Made by a program: the position numbers and the translations under genes | NCBI GenBank assembly: GCA_019637675.1 | Contig: JAHBVE010000003.1 | Location: 205,696 to 269,695 of the forward strand | DNA: 64,000 nucleotides | Direction of reading: 5' to 3' | DNA from: Anaerolineales bacterium | GTDB taxonomy: Bacteria; Chloroflexota; Anaerolineae; Anaerolineales; UBA11579 | Notes under the pieces: generated by a model | The model's input: the letters and a program-made list of their open reading frames with translations, nothing else | The model's database searches: none | What the model was told of the DNA's origin: nothing | In this document: in pieces, positions 1 to 7,198 of the stretch | Layout of the letters: the number at the start of each line of letters is the position of its first letter | Numbering within the stretch: the first letter of the stretch is position 1

Positions 1-724
1 GCGGCGCAGTGGCAACAACTGGCGAGCTGGCATAGCCCACGCCCGATTCGGCATAGATCGCATCCGCCGCGGGTGTGTACGCCTCCCATTCGGCCTGCGG
101 CGTGCGGGCCGGCAGGCGGCTGCGCAAGCCCGCAAACAAGGGCGGCAGCCAGGCCACCAGGCTGCTGGCGGGCAGATCGAAGGCCAGCAGGACGGCGATC
201 AGCAGCCAGGTGAGCAAGCTGACCCACATGCCGGCCGGGCCCAGGCCGCCCAGCAGCCAGTTGTGCAGGCCGGCGCCGATGCGCCCGCCGCCCATGCCCT
301 GGGCGGCCAGCTCCAGCGAGGCTGCGGCATCAATGGGGAAGAGGAAGGCGTGCAGCAGCAGCAGCACCGCCCCAAAGAGCAGACCGATGCCGACCAGGCG
401 GCGCAGGCGCAGGGGCGGGATACGCTCAAAGTTACGCAGCACCAACCAAACGCCGAGGAGGATGAGGGCGACCGGGAAGAGGTACAGCCCCCAGCCCAGG
501 CCGCCGCGCAGCAGGCGTAACCAGGCCGCGCCGAAGCTGCCGGGCGAGCTGGAGAAGACCAGCAGCAAGGTCAGTACGCCGACGGCGGCAAGCAGGATGC
601 CAAGCGCATCCAGCTTGCGGTCTGGCGAGATGCTGGCCCAGAAGGATTCGATGGCCGGCAGCAGCTGTGGCTCGTATGGGCTGCGCCCGCCGGCCTTTTT
701 AGTAGAACGTTTCTTTTTTGCCAT
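1..724 (-). CDS. ftsK: FtsK/SpoIIIE-type DNA translocase, N-terminal membrane part (partial)
   Basis: The minus frame opens with an ATG at 722-724 and stays open to the left edge, giving about 241 residues. It starts with a basic stretch (MAKKKRSTKK), followed by about four hydrophobic segments (near residues 42-62, 72-96, 103-125 and 158-190) joined by short Arg-rich loops. This is the layout of the FtsK 4TM domain that anchors the septal DNA pump; the motor and gamma domains would lie beyond the window. I recognise it by architecture and residue pattern, not by the ATPase motifs, so another polytopic protein is possible. A TATACT hexamer sits about 19 bases upstream of the start. Confidence 0.72.
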   Translation of the reverse strand, partial: MAKKKRSTKKAGGRSPYEPQLLPAIESFWASISPDRKLDALGILLAAVGVLTLLLVFSSSPGSFGAAWLRLLRGGLGWGLYLFPVALILLGVWLVLRNFERIPPLRLRRLVGIGLLFGAVLLLLHAFLFPIDAAASLELAAQGMGGGRIGAGLHNWLLGGLGPAGMWVSLLTWLLIAVLLAFDLPASSLVAWLPPLFAGLRSRLPARTPQAEWEAYTPAADAIYAESGVGYASSPVVATAP

Positions 725-983
725 TCGTCAAAATTGGGTTTTGAGTATAGCGCAAGGGAAATTGCGCCGCTGTATTGGCGCAGGACGGCTGGCTGCCCGT
801 AAAAGTTTTAATAATCATCATTCTTTTTTGGGGGCGGGGTAGCTTCGTTAAAAGTTAAAACTTTTGTCAAGCTCTGCCCGGCCCTCACCCTTGGGTAGCG
901 GTACAGCCTACCCCGAAGCGGGCTGTGGCGGGTGAAAACGGCGGTCTTGTCAAGCAGTTATACTGACAACGAAGCGAGGAATT
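725..983. other. Divergent intergenic region between ftsK and rnz
   Basis: No gene is seen here. The stretch holds an inverted repeat AAAAGTT/AACTTTT around 850-865, a GGGTAG/CTACCC hairpin near 894-913, and an inverted TTGTCA (947-952)/TGACAA (964-969) just before the rnz start. A TATACT at 959-964 could be a -10 for rnz, but I see no matching -35. Confidence 0.5.
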
Positions 984-1973
984 TTGTTCGAGATCACTTT
1001 TTTAGGCACATCCGCCTCGGCGCCTTCGGTACACCGCGGGCTTTCAGCGCACATCATCAAGCATGATGAGCATCGCTTTCTGGTGGACTGCGGCGAGGGC
1101 ACCCAGCGCCAGATCCTGAAGTCTGGCCTGGGGTTCAAGCGGCTCAACCACATCCTGATCACCCACGGCCACCTGGACCATATTCTGGGGCTGGCGGGGC
1201 TGTTTTCCACCTTTACGCGCTGGGAAACGCTGGAAGATGTCGAGATCATAGCGGGCAAGTGGACGCTGGAGCGCATTGATGCCCTGCTGTACGGCGTGCG
1301 CGTGATCCCTAAAGGCAAGCAGAACCCGGTGAACGTAAGCCTGCGCGCCGTGGAGCCGGGGCCGATCTTTACGGCGGATGATTTTGGGGTGCGCGCCTTT
1401 GCGGTGAGCCACCGCGGGCCAGACTGCCTGGGCTTCGTGTTCGAGGAGCAGCCCCGCCGCCCGTTCCTGCCCGAGAAGGCCGAAGCGCTGGGCGTGCCGC
1501 CCGGGCCGCTGCGCCGTGACCTGGTGCAGGGCCAGATGGTAACGCTGGCGGACGGCCGCGTAGTACAGCCGGATGAGGTGCTGGGCGAGGAAGTGAAGGG
1601 CGCCAAGCTGGTGCACATTGGCGATACCGGGCGCACCGACGATATTCTAGAGGATTGCCGCGGGGCGGACGCGCTGGTGATCGAGGCGACGTATCTGGAG
1701 GAGGAGCGCGAGATGGCGCGCGAATTCGCCCACCTGACGGCGCGCCAGGCCGCCGAGCTTGCGCGAGATGCGGGCGTGGGCAAGCTGCTGCTCACGCATA
1801 TTTCGCGGCGCTACCGCGAGAGCGATGTACTGGCTGAGGCGCAGGCGGTCTTCCCGAATGTGGCCGTGGCGCGCGACTTCGATACGTTCCAGGTGCGCCG
1901 GGGCGAGGTGGTGAAGCTGGGCAAGCAGAAGGCGGACAGTAAAGGGCAAAGGGCCGAGGACGCGGAAGCATAA
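984..1973 (+). CDS. rnz: Ribonuclease Z (tRNA 3'-processing endonuclease)
   Basis: This is a metallo-beta-lactamase-fold enzyme that cuts the 3' trailer from tRNA precursors. It has 329 residues, a usual size. The N-terminus reads FEITFLGTSASAP, the family's opening. The metal motif HGHLDH lies at residues 61-66, with later ligands in VSHRG (about 153), GDTGRTDD (about 210) and LLLTHISRRY (about 270). The start is TTG at 984, chosen because homology begins right there; GAGGA ends only 3 bases upstream, which is tight spacing. The last 20 residues are charged and probably disordered. It stands alone, divergent from ftsK. Confidence 0.92.
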   Translation: MFEITFLGTSASAPSVHRGLSAHIIKHDEHRFLVDCGEGTQRQILKSGLGFKRLNHILITHGHLDHILGLAGLFSTFTRWETLEDVEIIAGKWTLERIDALLYGVRVIPKGKQNPVNVSLRAVEPGPIFTADDFGVRAFAVSHRGPDCLGFVFEEQPRRPFLPEKAEALGVPPGPLRRDLVQGQMVTLADGRVVQPDEVLGEEVKGAKLVHIGDTGRTDDILEDCRGADALVIEATYLEEEREMAREFAHLTARQAAELARDAGVGKLLLTHISRRYRESDVLAEAQAVFPNVAVARDFDTFQVRRGEVVKLGKQKADSKGQRAEDAEA

Positions 1974-2066
1974 ATCGACGCTACTTGGAAGATATGCCTA
2001 TAAGGATCCTTCCCTGATCTAGTTCCGGCGGTCTGGTGTGGATGTAAGCACACGCTCAGGATGATT

Positions 2067-2105
2067 GCGCTGCTGCGCAGCGCGGCAGTTTGCTACGCAA
2101 ACTGC
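2067..2105. repeat. Two adjacent short perfect palindromes
   Basis: GCGCTGC (2067-2073) pairs with GCAGCGC (2077-2083) around a 3-base loop. Immediately after, GCAGTTTGC (2085-2093) pairs with GCAAACTGC (2097-2105) around TAC. There is no T-run, so this is not a standard terminator. The form resembles the palindromes at 3385-3401 and 3413-3430. Confidence 0.6.
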
Positions 2106-2127
2106 GCATGTGCATGAAACGAGGATA

Positions 2128-2646
2128 CTAAGAATCCTCTTCATCCTCGAATAGCTGCAAGACCTCGATATGCTCCTCTAACGCCCGGATAGCATCGTGG
2201 TTCTTGAAGATGCGCTTCTTTTCAATTTCAACTACCAGTTGTAATTCTTCAGCGTTCAGCTTCAACAACTTGTCGATCACAGCTTCGGGAGTTATGAAGA
2301 AGCTATCGATCCAGGAGATGTGACGCGTTGCGGACAGGCTAAAGGCCAGCTGTTGCTTGGCGAACGCCTTTTGTTTTTCATTCCCCAAAAAGAACCTACG
2401 AACTTTCGACTCGCTACGCTTGATGTCTTCGGTCAGGCGGCGCGTGACGAGTTCATTCATCGTTCGCGAAGTATAGGTTTCTATTCGTTCCAGGCTCTCC
2501 AGGACCGGCTTTAGCGAGACGATCCCGCCGCCGCGCCGGACAATGTACTCGGTCCCGCATGACGAGCAAGCAAAGTGGTCAGTATCATTGCCGACCTCCA
2601 GCCTGCTTCCACACGCCTGGCAGGTAAGAGAAACAAAATCAGTCAT
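2128..2646 (-). CDS. Zinc-ribbon protein of unknown function
   Basis: This 172-residue protein begins with a short zinc ribbon: CQAC at about residues 9-12 and CSSC at about 27-30, four Cys spaced as in rubredoxin-like knuckles. The rest is charged and mostly helical, with a Lys/Arg-rich middle and an acidic C-terminal tail (EDEEDS). ATG at 2646 is preferred over the in-frame GTG at 2655 because an AAAGG lies at a usable distance only from the ATG. Base composition is visibly more AT-rich than its neighbours, which hints at transfer. No partner gene is adjacent, and I do not recognise a named family. Confidence 0.65.
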   Translation of the reverse strand: MTDFVSLTCQACGSRLEVGNDTDHFACSSCGTEYIVRRGGGIVSLKPVLESLERIETYTSRTMNELVTRRLTEDIKRSESKVRRFFLGNEKQKAFAKQQLAFSLSATRHISWIDSFFITPEAVIDKLLKLNAEELQLVVEIEKKRIFKNHDAIRALEEHIEVLQLFEDEEDS

Positions 2647-2706
2647 ATAAACCACGCCTTTGCAGGATTATATGACCGAGCTGGAGTTCTACGCGCAGTT
2701 CTCACA

Positions 2707-2737
2707 AAAGAGGCGGCCCAATGGGCCGCCTCTTTTT
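2707..2737. terminator. Bidirectional intrinsic terminator
   Basis: AAAGAGGCGGCCC pairs with GGGCCGCCTCTTT around AAT. T-runs follow on the plus strand (TTTTT) and, more weakly, on the minus strand. It lies just downstream of the DUF1761 gene on the minus strand. Confidence 0.8.
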
Positions 2738-2756
2738 ATTGACTAGACTTGCAAAT

Positions 2757-3161
2757 CTACATCGCGCCGATGATGAGACCCATGACGGCGAAGACGACGA
2801 GGTTGTAGCCGGCATTGATGAGCCAGAGCTTAAGCGGCTTGCCCTCGTACATGTAGTTGACGCCGAAGGCGGCCGCCACCCACACGCCAACCACCAGCCC
2901 ATAGGTCAGGCCGGGCACAGCGCCAGCCCCGCGGCCGAGGAAGGCGGCCAAGGCGAAGGCCATGATGATTTCCAGTATCAGGGACATGATGAGCAGGCGT
3001 CCCAGATCAGGCGTTTGCTGGGTGCTGGCTTTGCCTTTGCCCTTGGAGCCCATGCCGATGAGCGCCTGCCAGGGTTTGGCAAAAATGAAGGTGTACCAAA
3101 TGAAGCCGAGGAAAAACGCCGCCAGGGCGGCAAAAGCGACTGCAAGATAATTGATGTCCAT
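2757..3161 (-). CDS. DUF1761 small integral membrane protein
   Basis: This 134-residue protein has about four membrane segments: residues 5-25, about 55-75, about 82-100 and about 113-133. The N-terminal hydrophobic segment ends in GFIWYTFIFAKPW, the hallmark Trp/Tyr-rich stretch of DUF1761, followed by a Lys/Gly-rich loop. The biochemical role of the family is unknown to me. ATG at 3161 has a good Shine-Dalgarno (AAGGAG, 6 bases away). It is monocistronic and ends at a terminator. Confidence 0.8.
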   Translation of the reverse strand: MDINYLAVAFAALAAFFLGFIWYTFIFAKPWQALIGMGSKGKGKASTQQTPDLGRLLIMSLILEIIMAFALAAFLGRGAGAVPGLTYGLVVGVWVAAAFGVNYMYEGKPLKLWLINAGYNLVVFAVMGLIIGAM

Positions 3162-3258
3162 TGAATCTCCTTCGCGTAAGGCGATTTGGAAAGTTTAGAC
3201 GATTTGCCTGGTCTTATACAAGTAGTAGCCGCACGGCTCATCTATCGCCCGGGTTGGG

Positions 3259-3296
3259 GATTGCTTCGTCCGGCTGCGCCGGCCTCGCAAAGACGG
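3259..3296. repeat. REP-like intergenic repeat
   Basis: GATTGCTTCG, a CCGGC-TGC-GCCGG palindromic core and CCTCGCAAAGACGG match, from memory, the widespread short repeat whose arms read ATTGCGAGG and GACGAAGCAAT in Chloroflexota and other bacteria. It lies upstream of the metH promoter. Confidence 0.6.
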
Positions 3297-3329
3297 CACA
3301 CTACGCGGTAAGCCTAAAACTCACGCAAT

Positions 3330-3358
3330 TTGACACATTAATAAGCGAAGGATATACT
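3330..3358 (+). promoter_or_regulatory. Sigma70-type promoter of the metH operon
   Basis: A perfect TTGACA at 3330-3335 and TATACT at 3353-3358 are separated by exactly 17 bases. Transcription would begin near 3365, about 70 bases before the SAM riboswitch. Confidence 0.85.
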
Positions 3359-3374
3359 CGCCCCCAATTGAATA

Positions 3375-3430
3375 GGAGTTGCTGGCGTTGCGAAGCAACG
3401 CACAACTCCAACGCGTGGCGTAAGCCACGC
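3375..3430 (+). repeat. Two palindromic hairpins between promoter and SAM riboswitch
   Basis: GGAGTTG (3375-3381) pairs with CAACTCC (3403-3409) and encloses GCGTTGC (3385-3391)/GCAACGC (3395-3401). A second hairpin, GCGTGGC (3413-3419)/GCCACGC (3424-3430), follows directly. They end 2 bases before the P1 strand of the aptamer and form part of the untranslated leader. Confidence 0.75.
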
Positions 3431-3432
3431 AA

Positions 3433-3529
3433 CTCATCCAGAGAGGTGGAGGGAATCGGCCCTTTGAAGCCTCGGCAACCCCCTGAAACGGACGGTGCCA
3501 AATCCGACAGACGAATTCTGGAAGATGAG
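3433..3529 (+). promoter_or_regulatory. SAM-I (S-box) riboswitch aptamer
   Basis: The S-box core is plainly readable: GAGAGGTGGAGGGA at 3441-3454, GCCTCGGCAACC at 3469-3480, and GGTGCCAAATCC at 3494-3505. Helix P1 is CTCATC (3433-3438) with GATGAG (3524-3529). The aptamer binds S-adenosylmethionine. Here it precedes metH, so it should switch off methionine synthesis when SAM is plentiful. The P1 3' strand overlaps the antiterminator strand GAGGCG (3527-3532), linking ligand binding to termination. Confidence 0.93.
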
Positions 3530-3551
3530 GCGATGAAAGTCTAGTTTCAGT

Positions 3552-3581
3552 CGCCTCTTGCATTAGAGGCGTTTTGTTTTT
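3552..3581 (+). terminator. SAM-controlled terminator and competing antiterminator
   Basis: CGCCTC (3552-3557) pairs with GAGGCG (3566-3571), followed by TTTTGTTTTT: an intrinsic terminator. The same CGCCTC can instead pair with the upstream GAGGCG (3527-3532), extended by TGAAA (3534-3538)/TTTCA (3545-3549). This is a textbook OFF-switch arrangement. Confidence 0.9.
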
Positions 3582-3585
3582 AACA

Positions 3586-3655
3586 CCAGTGAGCAGTACA
3601 CAGTGATGCGTGAGCAGGAGACCCTGTTCACTGGTTCCCGATCACTGCTCACTGG
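3586..3655 (+). repeat. Long nested inverted repeat in the metH leader
   Basis: CCAGTGAGCAGT (3586-3597) is perfectly complementary to ACTGCTCACTGG (3644-3655). Nested within are CAGTGAT/ATCACTG and GTGAGCAGG/CCTGTTCAC with one G-U pair. It lies after the riboswitch terminator and ends 4 bases before the metH Shine-Dalgarno GGAGG (3660-3664). Confidence 0.7.
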
Positions 3656-3673
3656 ACCTGGAGGTTTATTTTC

Positions 3674-6600
3674 TTGAGCACACACCGCACCTACACTCGC
3701 CGCGGCTTCCTGGATGCGCTGGCCAAGCGCGTTCTGGTCTACGACGGCGCCATGGGCACCAGCCTGCAAAAAATGAACCTGACCGCCGAGCACTACGGCG
3801 GTGAGCAATACAACGGCTGCCCGGACTACCTCAACATCACCTACCCTGAGGCGCCGGCCGCCGTGCACCGCTCCTACCTGGAAGTCGGCGTGGACGTGGT
3901 GGAGACCAACACCTTCCGCAGCAACCGCCTGACTCTGGGCGAGTACGGCCTGGGCGAGCGCACGATCGAGATCAACGTGGCCGCCGCCCAGCTGGCCCGC
4001 AAGCTGTGCGAGGAGTTCAGCACGCCGGAGCAACCGCGCTTCGTGGCCGGCTCGATCGGCCCCAGCGGCAAGCTGCCCAGCGCCGACGACCCAACTCTGT
4101 CCGACATCACCTATGACGAGCTGGTCGAGCTGTTTCGCGAGCAGGCCGTGGGCCTGATCCAGGGCGGCGTGGACGTGCTGCTGATCGAAACTTCGCAAGA
4201 CATCCTTGAGGTCAAGGCGGCCATCAACGGCATCCAGAAAGCCTTCGAGGACACCGGCGAGGTGGTGCCGCTGCAGTGCCAGGTGACGCTCGACGTCACC
4301 GGGCGCATGCTGCTGGGCACCGACATCGCCGCGGCCCTGACCATCCTGGAGGGCATGCCGATCGACGTGATCGGCCTGAACTGCTCCACCGGGCCGGAGC
4401 ACATGCGCCAGCCAGTCAGCTACCTGGGCGAGCACACCCATCTGCCCGTCTCGGCCATCCCCAACGCCGGCCTGCCGCTCAATGTGGACGGCGAGGCGGT
4501 CTACCCGCTCGAGCCGGCCCCGTATGCCGAAGAGATGTTCGAGTTCGTGCACAAGCATCATGTCAGCGTAGTCGGCGGCTGTTGTGGCACCACGCCGGAG
4601 CACCTGAAGCAGCTCATTGAGAAGCTGAACCACCACCCCGCCCCGCCGCGCGCCGAAAAACCCCTGGCGCGTTTGTCGTCCTCGATGCAGGCCACCAGCA
4701 TGGCGCAGGAGCCGCCGCCGCTGCTGATCGGCGAGCGTCTGAATGCGACCGGCAGCCGCCAGTTCAAGCGCCTGCTGATGAACGAAGACTTCGACGGCAT
4801 TCTGGAGATGGCCCGCGAGCAGATCGCCGGCGGCGCCCACACGCTCGATGTGAGCGTGGCGCTGACCGAGCGCCCGGACGAGGCCTATTTGATGGGCAAG
4901 GTGGTCAAGAAGCTGGCCATGGGCATCGAAGCCCCGCTGGTGATCGACTCGACCGAGCCGGACGTGATGGAAGTGGCCCTCAAGATCGCCCCCGGGCGCT
5001 GCCTGCTCAACTCGACCCATTTGGAAGCCGGCCGCCCCAAGATGGACCAGGTGCTGCGCCTGGCCCGCGAACACAACGCGGCCGTGCTGATCCTGACCAT
5101 TGACGAGAGCGGCATGGCCAAGACGGCCGAGCGCAAATTCGAGGTGGCCAAGCGCATCCATGACATCGCGGTGGACGAGTTCGGCTTCCGCGCCGAGGAT
5201 CTGGTCTTCGATGTGCTCACCTTCCCGTTGAGCACCGGCCAGGAGGAGTTCGCCAACAGCGCGGTGGAGACGATCAACGCCATCCGCGAGATCAAAGAGA
5301 AACTGCCCGGCTGCTTCACTTCGCTGGGCGTAAGCAACGTCAGCTTCGGCCTCAGCAAAGCGGCCCGCCCGGTGCTCAACAGCATGATGCTGCACTTTTG
5401 CGTGCAGGCCGGGCTGGATATGGCGATCGTGCATGCCAGCAAGGTCAAGCCGTACGCCGAGATCCCCGAGGACGAGCGCGTGCTAATGGAGGACCTGATC
5501 TTCAACAAGCGCCCGGACGCGCTGCAGAAGGTCATCGAGTTCTACGAGAACCGCGCCCCCAGCGAAGAGGAAGGCGCCGAAGACCCCACCGAGGGCATGA
5601 CCTCGGAGGAGAAGCTGCACTGGAGCATCCTGCACCGCCACAAGGAAGGGGTAGAGGATGCGATCGACGAGGTCATCGGGCGCAAGCAGCACGAGAGCGA
5701 CCATGTGACTGCGGTCAATTTGCTCAACAACACCCTGCTGCCGGCGATGAAAGAGGTCGGCGACAAGTTTGGCGCGGGCGAGCTGATCCTGCCGTTCGTG
5801 CTGCAGTCGGCCGAAGTAATGAAGAAGTCGGTCAACCACCTCGAGAACTATCTTGAGAAGGTCGAGGGCGTCAGCAAGGGCAAAGTGGTGCTCGCCACCG
5901 TGTACGGTGACGTGCACGACATTGGCAAGAACCTGACCAAGACGATCCTGGTCAACAACGGCTACGAGGTCTTCGACCTCGGCAAGCAGGTGCCGGCTGA
6001 GACCATCATCAGCAAGGCGCAGGAAGTCGGCGCCACGGCCATCGGCCTGAGCGCGCTCCTGGTCAGCACCAGCAAGCAGATGCCGCTGATCGTCAACGAG
6101 CTGCAGCGCCGCGGCCTCAAGTACCCGGTGCTGGTGGGCGGCGCGGCGATCAACCGGCGCTTCGGCTGGCGCATCCTTTACACCGAGGGCGGCACGCCCT
6201 ACCAGCCGGGCGTCTTCTACTGCCAGGACGCCTTCGAGGGCCTAGAGACGATGGACAAGTTGATCGACGAGCCCAAGCGCGCCGAGCTGATGGAAGACAT
6301 CTTCACCAAGGCCGCCCGCGAGCTGGAGCGCGAGAGCAAGCCGCGCCAGGCGGCACGCGTCACCGGGCGCTCGGCCGTCGGGCCGGCGGCCAGGATCCCC
6401 ACGCCGCCTAAATGGGGCGTGCATGTCGTGAAGGAAATGCCGCTCGATCTGGTGTTCGAGTGCCTGTACAAGAATGAGCTGTATCGCCTCTCGTGGGGCG
6501 CCAAGAACAAGCAGGGCGCCGAGTGGCAGCAGATCTCCAAAGAATTTGACGAGCGCCTGGCGCGCATGGAGCGGCATGCCAAGCAGACCGGCTGGCTTAA

Positions 6601-7195
6601 GCCGCAGGGCGTGTACGGCTACTGGCCGGCCCAGGCCCAGGGCGACGAGCTGCTGGTCTACGACCCGGCCAGCCTGGCCTCCGGCAAGCCGGCCGAGCTG
6701 ACCCGCTTCGCCTTCCCGCGCCAGCCCAGCGGCGAGCTGCTGTGCCTGGCCGACTACTTCGCCACGGTGGAGAGCGGCATCATGGACGTAGTGGCGCTGC
6801 AGGTGGTGACGGTGGGCCAGCAGGCCACCGACGAGCTGGAGAAGCTGCAGACGGCCGGCGATTACACCGAGGCCTACTTCATGCACGGCCTGGCAGTGCA
6901 AACCGCCGAGGCCACCGCAGAATTCCTGCACCGCCATATCAAGCGCGAGCTGGGGCTGGAGCCCAAGCAAGGCAAGCGCTACTCGTGGGGTTATCCAGCC
7001 ATCCCGGATGTGGATGACCACGCCAAGGTGTTCGAGCTGCTGCCCGCCGGCCGCGAGCTGGGCATGAACCTGACCGAAGGCTTCCAGCTGATGCCAGAGC
7101 AATCCACCGCGGCCATCATCCTGCACCACCCTGAGGCCAAGTACTACAGCGTGGGCGAGAGCCGCGTCGAGCAGCTGATGAAGGAACGCGGCTAG
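3674..7195 (+). CDS. metH: Cobalamin-dependent methionine synthase
   Basis: This enzyme transfers a methyl group from 5-methyl-THF to homocysteine via cobalamin. All four modules are present in 1173 residues (the usual length is about 1200): homocysteine-binding barrel (about 15-330, zinc Cys pair in GGCCGTTPEH near 300), pterin barrel (about 350-630, starting LLIGERLNATG), B12 cap and binding domains (about 660-900, with DVHDIGKN near 744), and the SAM-dependent reactivation domain (about 915-1173, WGYPAIPD). The start is TTG at 3674, with GGAGG 9 bases upstream; an ATG would remove the conserved N-terminus. It is the first gene of the SAM-I-regulated operon. Long antisense open frames are codon-bias shadows. 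Confidence 0.97.
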   Translation: MSTHRTYTRRGFLDALAKRVLVYDGAMGTSLQKMNLTAEHYGGEQYNGCPDYLNITYPEAPAAVHRSYLEVGVDVVETNTFRSNRLTLGEYGLGERTIEINVAAAQLARKLCEEFSTPEQPRFVAGSIGPSGKLPSADDPTLSDITYDELVELFREQAVGLIQGGVDVLLIETSQDILEVKAAINGIQKAFEDTGEVVPLQCQVTLDVTGRMLLGTDIAAALTILEGMPIDVIGLNCSTGPEHMRQPVSYLGEHTHLPVSAIPNAGLPLNVDGEAVYPLEPAPYAEEMFEFVHKHHVSVVGGCCGTTPEHLKQLIEKLNHHPAPPRAEKPLARLSSSMQATSMAQEPPPLLIGERLNATGSRQFKRLLMNEDFDGILEMAREQIAGGAHTLDVSVALTERPDEAYLMGKVVKKLAMGIEAPLVIDSTEPDVMEVALKIAPGRCLLNSTHLEAGRPKMDQVLRLAREHNAAVLILTIDESGMAKTAERKFEVAKRIHDIAVDEFGFRAEDLVFDVLTFPLSTGQEEFANSAVETINAIREIKEKLPGCFTSLGVSNVSFGLSKAARPVLNSMMLHFCVQAGLDMAIVHASKVKPYAEIPEDERVLMEDLIFNKRPDALQKVIEFYENRAPSEEEGAEDPTEGMTSEEKLHWSILHRHKEGVEDAIDEVIGRKQHESDHVTAVNLLNNTLLPAMKEVGDKFGAGELILPFVLQSAEVMKKSVNHLENYLEKVEGVSKGKVVLATVYGDVHDIGKNLTKTILVNNGYEVFDLGKQVPAETIISKAQEVGATAIGLSALLVSTSKQMPLIVNELQRRGLKYPVLVGGAAINRRFGWRILYTEGGTPYQPGVFYCQDAFEGLETMDKLIDEPKRAELMEDIFTKAARELERESKPRQAARVTGRSAVGPAARIPTPPKWGVHVVKEMPLDLVFECLYKNELYRLSWGAKNKQGAEWQQISKEFDERLARMERHAKQTGWLKPQGVYGYWPAQAQGDELLVYDPASLASGKPAELTRFAFPRQPSGELLCLADYFATVESGIMDVVALQVVTVGQQATDELEKLQTAGDYTEAYFMHGLAVQTAEATAEFLHRHIKRELGLEPKQGKRYSWGYPAIPDVDDHAKVFELLPAGRELGMNLTEGFQLMPEQSTAAIILHHPEAKYYSVGESRVEQLMKERG

Positions 7196-7198
7196 CGG

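Noticed and set aside
346..368. CAG-type short tandem repeat
   Set aside because: Lies within the ftsK coding region and encodes a hydrophobic Leu run; a codon effect.
75..842. Plus-strand open frame opposite ftsK
   Set aside because: Arg/Ser/Pro-rich shadow; the minus strand reads a clear membrane protein in a frame open to the edge.
2669..2755. Short frame MTELEFYAQF... running into the terminator
   Set aside because: Only about 28 codons, no good ribosome-binding site, and overlaps the terminator hairpin. A gene remnant is possible but not supported.
3161..3544. Short open frame across the metH leader
   Set aside because: The bases are a promoter, hairpins and a SAM-I aptamer; encoded residues have no family features.
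3563..5434. Long open frame antisense to metH (about 620 codons)
   Set aside because: Composition is rich in His, Gln, Arg and Gly as expected from reversed GC-biased codons; no family signature, and metH is unmistakable on the other strand.
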